Assembly: GCF_000170955.2 (NCBI RefSeq)
Contig: NZ_ABCY02000001.1
Span: 738,194-802,193, forward strand
Direction: 5' to 3'
Length of the DNA stretch: 64,000 bases
Origin: Borreliella valaisiana VS116
Lineage (GTDB): Bacteria; Spirochaetota; Spirochaetia; Borreliales; Borreliaceae
Shown here: one piece after another, positions 34,739 to 41,823 of the stretch
How positions within the stretch are numbered: the stretch's first letter is position 1
Layout of the letters: the number at the start of each line of letters is the position of its first letter
The notes under the pieces: model-generated
What the model was told of the DNA's origin: nothing
Seen by the model: only the letters and a program-made list of their open reading frames with translations
Databases searched by the model: none
Program-made: the position numbers and the translations under genes

Positions 34739-37489
34739 TTAATCCAATTGGATGTCTTCTCCGTTGACGTCTTTATTGTTAATTTTTTCATTTTCATTTT
34801 CATTGTTGTTTGAATTTAATTCTTTTGTGCTTTGTGTTTCTGTTTTTGTTTCATTAACAATAACTTCGTCTTTAATGCCTTCGGTATTTTTGAGAAGCAT
34901 TTCTTCGTTGTTGTCAATATTTATTGGATCTTGTTGTGAGTTTTTATTTTCTATTTCATTTATGGGTTCTTGAATGTTCATTTCTATTTGATCTTCATTA
35001 TTGTTAACGCTCTCAAGATCGTTGTTGTTATTTTTTAGGTTTTCAAGATTATTATCAAGATATTCAAATTCAGGAGTGTCAAAATTTATTTCATTGCTAT
35101 TATTAATTTCGTCAATTCCATATATGTTGAATTCTATTGTATTTTTAAATTCTAGTTTATTTTCATAGTATTTTGATTTTTCAATTGGCTGGGTTCCGGA
35201 AATAAATAGTTCATTTATTATTTTCTCGTCAGCAATTTCTTCTGGTAATAATCCTGTTTCTGCTTGCACGGGGATATTAATTATTCCTGCAGGTTTTACA
35301 AAAACTTTTTTAGGTAAGTTTTTGTGATATTCTGCCATGAATTCTCCCCAGCTAGGTCCTGCCAATCCTGTTCCTGTTCCTGATGTTCCTAGTGAATATC
35401 CTTTTTTGTCAAATCCAACCCAAAATGCTGTTGTTATGTAAGGAGAGTATCCTATTGCCCATCCGTCTGCCCAATTTTGTGTTGTACCCGATTTTCCAGC
35501 AATGTCAGATTTAAAATTTTTGAGATTTGTATATCTTTGATTTGCTAAGGTTCCGTATTGAATTGTTGATTTCATCATATCTGTGATGATATAAGCAGTT
35601 TGAGGAGACACTATTTGAGTTTGATGTTCTTTACTTTTTAGTTTAGCCAATATGCTTGCTTCTTTATTTGCTATTATTCTTCCAGCTCTGTCTTCAATGT
35701 ATCTTATACCATAAGGTTCAATTTTGTTGCCGCTATTCCCTAAAATTGCAAATGCCCTTGCCATTTGGATTGGAGAAACCGATATTACGCCTAGTGCTAG
35801 TGGATAAACTTTTGGAAACGTTTTTTCTATTTCTTTTGGATCTGTTATGCCTAGTAGTTTTGAGGAGTAGTCAATTGCAGAGTCAAAACCCAGCTTATCT
35901 AATATCCTTAATGCTGGAATATTTAAAGACAAAGCTAATGCTTGGCGTGTTAAAACGTTACCCCTCCATTTGCCACCATAATTTCCTGGAGCATAGACTT
36001 CTCCGTTTTTATCTAGAAATGCTACTGGGGAGTCTGAAAACATTGTGGCAGCTGTTATCTTTTTTAGATCAATTGCTGCTGCAAAATATAGTGTTTTGAA
36101 TGCACTTCCAGGCTGGACTTTTGCTTGTGTGGCGCGATTAAATTCATTATCTTTGGCATGTCCGCTTCCCCCAACCATGGCTCTTATTGCTCCGCTTGTT
36201 GTGTCTATTGCTATCATTGCCCCTTCAGGTTGTGCAATGAATTTTGGTGTTAATTTATTTTTGATAATATATTCTTTTGTTGCTTTATCTATTTTATCAA
36301 TTCCAAGTATAGCTCCAAAGCTTGCAATTAGATCAATATTGTCTTCGTAAAATTTTCTTTTTCTTAGTTTTTTATATTGTCTTCCATTTATTCTTAAATT
36401 TTTAATTCCTAATAGATCTGATATTGCATCTACTACAGGGACAATTTCTGAATTAATAATTATTGTTTCAGAGGATCTGTTTAAATTGTGCATTGTTCTT
36501 GCTTTATTAATCATGTCGTTTGTAACTTTATCTGCGTGTTTTTGTGCTTCAAGGTCAAGAGTTGAATATATCGAGTACCCATCTTTATATATGTTTGCAC
36601 CATCTGGCAAATATTTTAATATTTTTTGTCTTATATATTCAGAAAAATAAGGGGCCTGGTCTTTTTTGTTTGAAATTGCAGATGTATCAGCCATTCTAGT
36701 CCAATCATAGTTTTGCCAATATTCATTAAATTCTTTTTCGGCAATTTCGGCTTTTACTATTCCATTTGATACAACTTGATTTAAAACCGCGCGTTGTATT
36801 TTTTTTGAAAATTCTGGATTGTAAAGAGGTGAATAAAGCTTTGCATTCGGAAGTTGAATTATCATCATCACGGATTCTGCTGTATTGATTTTATTTACAC
36901 TTTTGCCAAAAAAGAATTTTGATGCTGCAACTATTCCATAGTTTCCGTTTCCAAAATAAACCTTATTAAGGTATTTTTCTAGTATTTCGTATTTTGAGAG
37001 TTTTTTTTCAAGTTGGATTGCCCACCATATTTCATGTAGTTTTCTTAAAATAGACCTTCTTGCTTGATTTGTGTAGAGAAGTTTTGCAAGTTGTTGGGTT
37101 AATGTGCTGCCGCCTGAAAAATATCTGCCAAGAACAATATTAAATGCGGCTCTAAATATTCCTATTAAGGAAAAACCTCGATGAGAAAAAAAACCAATGT
37201 CTTCTCTTATTAAAAGTGTATTAATTAGATTATCAGGCATTTTTCTCAAGGGCATTAATTCTCTATTCTCATCAGATATAAATTGAGTTATTTGTTTTCC
37301 ATTAACATCTAAAAGTCTTGAAGGAATTGCTGGATTTATATATCCAAAATTTTTATCTTTTTGTATGTTTATAGTCTTAGATATTGCTAATGACAGTGTG
37401 ATAATAGAAAAGCTAACTGCGAAATATGTTAAATAAATAAGTAGCTTATGCTTATTTATTTTTTTAAAATTAAAGCTATTTAAGTTCAT
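34739..37489 (-). CDS. Class A penicillin-binding protein (PBP1-type) with long acidic tail
   Basis: A bifunctional wall synthase of 916 residues. A membrane segment (about 16-34) is followed by the GT51 glycosyltransferase domain: IREDIGFFSHRGFS, GGSTLTQQLAKLLYTNQ and LEKYLNKVYFGNGNYG. The transpeptidase domain has SxxK in PGSAFKTLYF, SLN in ALSLNIPALR, and KSG in AGKSGTTQNWADGW. The last 150 or so residues are a low-complexity tail rich in Asn, Glu and Asp, which is not part of the usual PBP1 fold. Borrelia annotation calls it pbp or ponA (BB0732). ATG 37489 lacks a strong ribosome site. It heads the minus-strand block that includes the ParB-domain gene and pgi. Confidence 0.93.
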   Translation of the reverse strand: MNLNSFNFKKINKHKLLIYLTYFAVSFSIITLSLAISKTINIQKDKNFGYINPAIPSRLLDVNGKQITQFISDENRELMPLRKMPDNLINTLLIREDIGFFSHRGFSLIGIFRAAFNIVLGRYFSGGSTLTQQLAKLLYTNQARRSILRKLHEIWWAIQLEKKLSKYEILEKYLNKVYFGNGNYGIVAASKFFFGKSVNKINTAESVMMIIQLPNAKLYSPLYNPEFSKKIQRAVLNQVVSNGIVKAEIAEKEFNEYWQNYDWTRMADTSAISNKKDQAPYFSEYIRQKILKYLPDGANIYKDGYSIYSTLDLEAQKHADKVTNDMINKARTMHNLNRSSETIIINSEIVPVVDAISDLLGIKNLRINGRQYKKLRKRKFYEDNIDLIASFGAILGIDKIDKATKEYIIKNKLTPKFIAQPEGAMIAIDTTSGAIRAMVGGSGHAKDNEFNRATQAKVQPGSAFKTLYFAAAIDLKKITAATMFSDSPVAFLDKNGEVYAPGNYGGKWRGNVLTRQALALSLNIPALRILDKLGFDSAIDYSSKLLGITDPKEIEKTFPKVYPLALGVISVSPIQMARAFAILGNSGNKIEPYGIRYIEDRAGRIIANKEASILAKLKSKEHQTQIVSPQTAYIITDMMKSTIQYGTLANQRYTNLKNFKSDIAGKSGTTQNWADGWAIGYSPYITTAFWVGFDKKGYSLGTSGTGTGLAGPSWGEFMAEYHKNLPKKVFVKPAGIINIPVQAETGLLPEEIADEKIINELFISGTQPIEKSKYYENKLEFKNTIEFNIYGIDEINNSNEINFDTPEFEYLDNNLENLKNNNNDLESVNNNEDQIEMNIQEPINEIENKNSQQDPINIDNNEEMLLKNTEGIKDEVIVNETKTETQSTKELNSNNNENENEKINNKDVNGEDIQLD

Positions 37490-37549
37490 ACTTTTTACTA
37501 AAGTATACTATAAGTGCATAAGAATTAATAATGTTATAAGTTGATTGTT

Positions 37550-37583
37550 ATAGTGTAAAATTATTGTTATAATTTTACACTAT
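37550..37583. promoter_or_regulatory. Perfect 15-bp inverted repeat between the PBP gene and plzA
   Basis: ATAGTGTAAAATTAT (37550-37564) and its exact complement (37569-37583) flank the loop TGTT in the 287-base divergent spacer between the PBP gene and plzA. There is no T-run on either side, so it is unlikely to be a terminator; an operator shared by two divergent genes is possible. A smaller palindrome, AGTATACT, lies at 37502-37509. Confidence 0.5.
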
Positions 37584-37628
37584 GTAAGCAGCATTTTTAA
37601 AGTTTTGTTAATTAAATAGATGCTGTGT

Positions 37629-37642
37629 GGGGTGGGTGGTGG
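37629..37642 (+). other. G-rich tract upstream of plzA
   Basis: GGGGTGGGTGGTGG stands out in a strongly AT-rich chromosome. Four G-runs with one-base loops could form a two-layer G-quadruplex in DNA or in the plzA leader RNA, about 135 bases before the plzA start. Confidence 0.4.
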
Positions 37643-37776
37643 TATGTCTTTGATTTTAAGAGTAGATTTATTGATTGTTGATTAAGCTTGTTTATGACTT
37701 TTTGTTTTAAACAGTTTTAAGCGTTGTTTAGTATTTTTATTTTTTATATCCAAAAAAAAGGAGTAAGGAGAGGTTT

Positions 37777-38562
37777 ATGCTTTTATCGAGAAAAATAAGA
37801 GATTATGGGGCGAAGTATAGAGGTAAAGAAATTAAAATGAGTACAGAGATAAATAGTTTTTTAAATCTTCGCAATACTATTGAGATGAGGGTAGGTACTT
37901 ATTCTGTTCTTGGAGTAATTTATTCTATTTCTATGGATTCTATTAAGCTTATTTTTCAAGAAGATACAGTATTGCCAGCTTTGGCTAAAAATAAAAATTT
38001 AGGTTCTATTCAACTTAAGAAAAATTCAGATCCTAAAAATAGTACAGCTTTTTTTCCATTTTTGTCTGTTAAATTGTTAAGTGCTTCTGCCTATTCTTCT
38101 CAAGATAAAGAATATAATTTATTAGCATTGGAATTTTTATCTCCTGTGCCAGAAGAGATTGCTATTAAGGTTGGAAAGCTTCTTGATTTAAAACTTGGGC
38201 AAAATCAGAGAATTCATGAAAGGATTGTTGTTGATAAAGATTCTATTAGAAAGCTAAAAATTGATTCTGATAAAGCTTTTATTAAGTTTAATGGGTCAAA
38301 ACATAAATGCTTAATAAAAGATTTATCTTATGGGGGTGCTTTAGTAATTTCTTCTTTTGATTATGGGGATGTCAAGGAAGATGCAATTGATTTGATTTTT
38401 AGTTTTGAATTTATGGATAAAGAAATTTTTATTGAGGGTAAATCAAAAAGTTTAAGCGTTATTCAGACGCCCAATGGAAAGTTTTTTGCGCTTGGTATTG
38501 CTTTTGATGAGGACAAAATACCACTTGAGTATACTATGCTAATCCATGATTATTTCAATTAA
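37777..38562 (+). CDS. plzA: PlzA, PilZ-domain cyclic-di-GMP receptor
   Basis: PlzA is the chromosomal c-di-GMP receptor of Lyme disease spirochetes. It is known to affect motility, gene expression and infectivity. The 261-residue length fits. The first 140 residues form the N-terminal PilZ-like domain. The C-terminal PilZ domain carries both ligand motifs: Arg145-x-x-x-Arg149 in QRIHERI, and Asp182-x-Ser184-x-x-Gly187 in KDLSYGGA. ATG 37777 has GGAGAGG upstream. It is monocistronic, with an inverted repeat and a G-tract in its long upstream region. Confidence 0.96.
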   Translation: MLLSRKIRDYGAKYRGKEIKMSTEINSFLNLRNTIEMRVGTYSVLGVIYSISMDSIKLIFQEDTVLPALAKNKNLGSIQLKKNSDPKNSTAFFPFLSVKLLSASAYSSQDKEYNLLALEFLSPVPEEIAIKVGKLLDLKLGQNQRIHERIVVDKDSIRKLKIDSDKAFIKFNGSKHKCLIKDLSYGGALVISSFDYGDVKEDAIDLIFSFEFMDKEIFIEGKSKSLSVIQTPNGKFFALGIAFDEDKIPLEYTMLIHDYFN

Positions 38563-38735
38563 TAAAAAGATTAAAATTCTTCTTATGTTAAAATTTGTTC
38601 GTAATGCTTAAAAAATTTAAGTTTTTTTATTGTATTTGTTGGCTTTGTTGGGTTTGAAAGGAAATAGGTTATTGTACTATGGCTTTAGACGTTTATTTTT
38701 AGACTTAGCATTGTTTTACTAATGAATTTTTATGT

Positions 38736-39743
38736 TTAATTAATGAATCTATTTGAACTGGCTTTTCTGATTCTATTGTTTATTGAGTAACCAAGTTCTT
38801 CATCTTTTACGAATTCACTAAGGATTTTTTTGTAATTGTTTTCAGAATTGACTAGTTCTTTGTAGAGATTTTGTGCATACTCTTCAAGAGTATTAAATAT
38901 TGTAATGTTTTTTTTATCCCATAAAAAATTAAATAAATAGGATTTTAGAGTAGATTTTGTGATAAGTATTTTTGTATCTTTGTTTAAATATCTTCTTATG
39001 TTGTCTTGGCTTTTAAATAAATAGACAGGAATTTTTGGTTTGTAATGTTCTATTATGTTACCAGGCGATTTTTCTAACTCTATTGTTGTTTCTGCGTAAC
39101 TTACTGTATATTGTCCTTGAAGCTCTTTTTCTATCATTTTTTTTGTTATTGCGCCTGGCCTTAGTATTAGTACGTTATCTTTTAGGTCAAATCCAATCAC
39201 AGTCGATTCAATTCCAATATTAAAGTCTTTGTTTTCTGTTGTTTTTATTATTCCACCTACAAGTCCATTTAATTCTTTTAAGGCCATTTCAAAGTTTGTT
39301 GAGCTTGGTCTTTTTGATATATTTGCAGATGGTGCTACTATGGGAACTTTAGATGCTTTGATTAAGTTTAAAGCTATTTTATTTGCTGGAATTCTTATTG
39401 CTACTGTGTTTAAGTTTCCACTTACAAATCTAGATATTTTTATTGATTTTTTAAGAACATAAGTTAAAGGTCCCGGGCTAAACTTTTTGATTAGCATTAA
39501 AGCACTTTTGGGAATATATTCTGATAGTTCTTTTATTTTTTTTACCGTGTCAACGTGAACTATTAAAGGATTGTTAATAGGTCTTTTTTTTACTAAAAAA
39601 ATCATTTTTACCGCATCTTCATTGTAAGCATTTGCACCAATTCCGTAAACTGTTTCTGTTGGAAATACAACAAGTTCCCCCATTTTGATAAGTTTTGCTG
39701 CTTTTTGTATTTGGTTACTGCGAATTATTTCTGTTGATATCAT
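38736..39743 (-). CDS. Threonylcarbamoyl-AMP synthase (TsaC/Sua5, YrdC domain)
   Basis: This enzyme makes L-threonylcarbamoyl-AMP from threonine, bicarbonate and ATP, the first step to t6A37 in ANN-decoding tRNAs such as tRNA-Thr. The 335-residue protein is the long Sua5 form. The YrdC domain (about 1-200) shows VVFPTETVYGIGANA near residue 27, KKRPINNPLIVHVD near 52 and RPGAITKKMI near 195. The C-terminal Sua5 domain (about 215-335) follows, starting SPGNIIEHYKP, which matches the SPGMKYRHYAP linker that gates the active site. ATG 39743 is the first codon. Confidence 0.9.
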   Translation of the reverse strand: MISTEIIRSNQIQKAAKLIKMGELVVFPTETVYGIGANAYNEDAVKMIFLVKKRPINNPLIVHVDTVKKIKELSEYIPKSALMLIKKFSPGPLTYVLKKSIKISRFVSGNLNTVAIRIPANKIALNLIKASKVPIVAPSANISKRPSSTNFEMALKELNGLVGGIIKTTENKDFNIGIESTVIGFDLKDNVLILRPGAITKKMIEKELQGQYTVSYAETTIELEKSPGNIIEHYKPKIPVYLFKSQDNIRRYLNKDTKILITKSTLKSYLFNFLWDKKNITIFNTLEEYAQNLYKELVNSENNYKKILSEFVKDEELGYSINNRIRKASSNRFIN

Positions 39744-39847
39744 TTTTTAGACTTTTTTCTTTTTATAATTAAATCAAAAAAAATGCAAATAAGCAATTTG
39801 CAATTTCAATTGTTTATTGAAATATGTTTTTGTACTATAATAAACTT

Positions 39848-40639
39848 ATGAGAAATTTAATTAATGCTATCATCGTAAGAGATAAGAGAAGTTTTGTTTT
39901 TCTCTTTGTGTTTTTTTTTGTTGCTTCTCATGTAAATTCTGCTACGGTAGGTCTTGCTTCGTGGTATGGCGAAGCGTTCCACGGTAAAACTACTGCTAAT
40001 GGCGAAAAATTTGATATGATGGCTCTTACTGCTGCTCATAAAGAATTACCTTTTAATACCGCTGTAAGGGTTACAAATCTTTTAAATAATAGATCTGTTG
40101 TTGTAAGAATTAATGATAGAGGTCCTTTTAGGAAGGATAGAATAATTGATTTGTCAAAATATGCCGCTGAGAAGCTTGATTTTTTGGGAATAGGAGTTGC
40201 TCCTGTAAAAATTGAAGTAATTGAAAGTGTAAATGAAAAAAGACCTTTTGTATCAAAATCTGAAGATTTTAAAAAAGCATTTAATACTCCCAAGATTGAA
40301 GAAGAAAAGAAAATTAAGCAATCAGAGGGAAATATTTCTATTGAAAATAAATCTTCAAATTCATTAGCAGATTATTCAAGTTCTGCCGACAAAGAAACAG
40401 ATTTTTACATACAAGTTGGATCTTATAGAAAAAAAGATTATGCTGATAGGGCTTATCGAATATTAAAAAAAGCGGGTCTTTTTGTTATAGTAAATTCTCA
40501 TGGTCCGTTTTATACTGTTTTTATTCCCACTAATGCTGATGATGTTCAAAAAAATATAGAGCTAATTAAATCTGCTGGATATAAAGATACTTTAGTAAGA
40601 AAAACCAAAGTTCCAGGCGAGAGTCTTGTTATGGATTAA
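39848..40639 (+). CDS. rlpA: RlpA-type septal murein hydrolase with SPOR domain
   Basis: RlpA proteins cut or bind peptidoglycan lacking stem peptides at the division site. ATG 39848 gives 263 residues. The N-terminus is a signal peptide (SFVFLFVFFFVASHVNSA) ending in a signal peptidase I-like site. There is no lipobox cysteine, so despite the family name it is probably not a lipoprotein. The double-psi barrel follows: GLASWYGEAFHGKTTANGE, ALTAAHKELPFNT, VRINDRGPF. An acidic linker leads to a C-terminal SPOR domain (about 185-255, FYIQVGSYRKKDYADRAYRI), which binds denuded glycan at septa. It stands alone on the plus strand. Confidence 0.88.
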   Translation: MRNLINAIIVRDKRSFVFLFVFFFVASHVNSATVGLASWYGEAFHGKTTANGEKFDMMALTAAHKELPFNTAVRVTNLLNNRSVVVRINDRGPFRKDRIIDLSKYAAEKLDFLGIGVAPVKIEVIESVNEKRPFVSKSEDFKKAFNTPKIEEEKKIKQSEGNISIENKSSNSLADYSSSADKETDFYIQVGSYRKKDYADRAYRILKKAGLFVIVNSHGPFYTVFIPTNADDVQKNIELIKSAGYKDTLVRKTKVPGESLVMD

Positions 40640-40690
40640 TTTTTTAAATTATTTTTGTATTTAAATTGTTTATTGATTTTTTAAAATCTT

Positions 40691-40834
40691 ATGATTATGC
40701 TATTTATTGCCAGTCCTTTTGTAGTAGTTTTTTGTTTTAAAAATTACAATTTTTTTTGTAAAAATCTAAATCTATTAAGCAGCTATTTTGCTTTGCTTAA
40801 AGTCGTATTTTATTATTATATAGTCATTTTATGA
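40691..40834 (+). CDS. Possible 47-codon hydrophobic small ORF overlapping dus
   Basis: An open frame from ATG 40691 encodes 47 residues, mostly Phe, Tyr, Val, Leu and Ile (MIMLFIASPFVVVFCF at the start). It ends with a TGA that overlaps the dus ATG by the sequence ATGA. The overlap is the classic arrangement for translational coupling. There is no ribosome binding site, and T-rich DNA readily gives chance hydrophobic frames. It may be a leader or micro-protein, or nothing. Confidence 0.22.
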   Translation: MIMLFIASPFVVVFCFKNYNFFCKNLNLLSSYFALLKVVFYYYIVIL

Positions 40835-41820
40835 AGTTTTTATTTGATATTCCTCTTCCAATTATGATTTTAGCTCCAATGGAAGACGTTACTGATACTG
40901 TTTTTAGAAATTTAATTCATTTAATAGGGTCTAAAGAAGGAGAGCCCCATATTTATTTTACTGAGTTTATTTCTGCAAAGGGAATTTTAAACGGATCAAA
41001 ACAATCTATTCAGCATGTTTTTTTAAAACCCAATGAACTTAATCGGCCTTTAATTGCTCAAATTTGGGGCAATGTTCCCGAGCAATTTTATAGAGCAATA
41101 GAAATATTAGGAGGCATGGGGTTTTGGGGAATTGATATTAATATGGGTTGTCCTAAGAATAAAATAATTAAAAAAGGAGTTTGTTCTGCTTTAATTAATA
41201 ACAAATCTTTGGCTAAAGAAATAATTCTTGCAAGTAAAGAAGCTTGTGCAAAATTTAATTTACCTCTTAGCGTTAAGACCAGACATGGATTTTCATATCC
41301 AGAAGTTGATGCTTGGTTGGGGTTTTTGTTGAGCTTTAAAATTGACATGTTAACGGTTTATCCAAGACTTGCTGTTGATCAGAGCAAAGGTCCTGTTAAT
41401 TTTGATATTTTTCATGAACTTGTTAAATTACGAAATAATATTAGTCCTTCTACGTTGATTATTGGCAATGGGGATGTTTTGAGTCTCAAGGATGCTAAAT
41501 ATTATGTTGATAAATATTTAATTGATGGGATTATGTTTGGTCGTGGAATTTTTAAAAATTTAAATTTATTTAAATTATCTTCAAAACACTTTTTGGATAG
41601 TAATTTAAATTTTAGGTTAAATATATTAAAATTCCATATAAAGGATTTTCATGCTACTTGGGGACTTAAAAAAGATTTTAATAAACTTAAAAAATATTTT
41701 AAGATATATTTTACTGAGAAAGAAAGACAGAGTAAATATTTCTCAAATCTTATAAATTCAAAAACTTATGAAGAGCTTTTTGAAAATTTAAACGTTATTG
41801 ATATGGTAGGAGATTTTTAA
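40831..41820 (+). CDS. dus: tRNA-dihydrouridine synthase
   Basis: Dus enzymes use FMN and NADPH to reduce specific uridines in the tRNA D loop. The 329-residue protein shows the FMN barrel start LAPMEDVTDTVF near residue 14. The conserved INMGCPKNK near residue 102 carries the catalytic-type cysteine. VKTRHGF near 149 and IGNGDVLSLKDA near 210 follow, then VDGIMFGRGIF-type phosphate loop residues (LIDGIMFGRGIF). The subtype (DusA, B or C) is not clear by eye. ATG 40831 has no obvious ribosome site and may depend on a small upstream frame. valS follows three bases after the stop. Confidence 0.9.
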   Translation: MKFLFDIPLPIMILAPMEDVTDTVFRNLIHLIGSKEGEPHIYFTEFISAKGILNGSKQSIQHVFLKPNELNRPLIAQIWGNVPEQFYRAIEILGGMGFWGIDINMGCPKNKIIKKGVCSALINNKSLAKEIILASKEACAKFNLPLSVKTRHGFSYPEVDAWLGFLLSFKIDMLTVYPRLAVDQSKGPVNFDIFHELVKLRNNISPSTLIIGNGDVLSLKDAKYYVDKYLIDGIMFGRGIFKNLNLFKLSSKHFLDSNLNFRLNILKFHIKDFHATWGLKKDFNKLKKYFKIYFTEKERQSKYFSNLINSKTYEELFENLNVIDMVGDF

Positions 41821-41823
41821 AAA

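Noticed and set aside
35656-36350. Open frames of 147 and 101 codons on the plus strand inside the PBP gene
   Set aside because: Both are Leu/Phe-rich mirror frames of a confidently assigned gene and show no signal of their own.
40691-40834. Firm annotation of the 47-codon frame as a gene
   Set aside because: No ribosome site and T-rich DNA make a chance hydrophobic frame likely, so it is listed only as possible.
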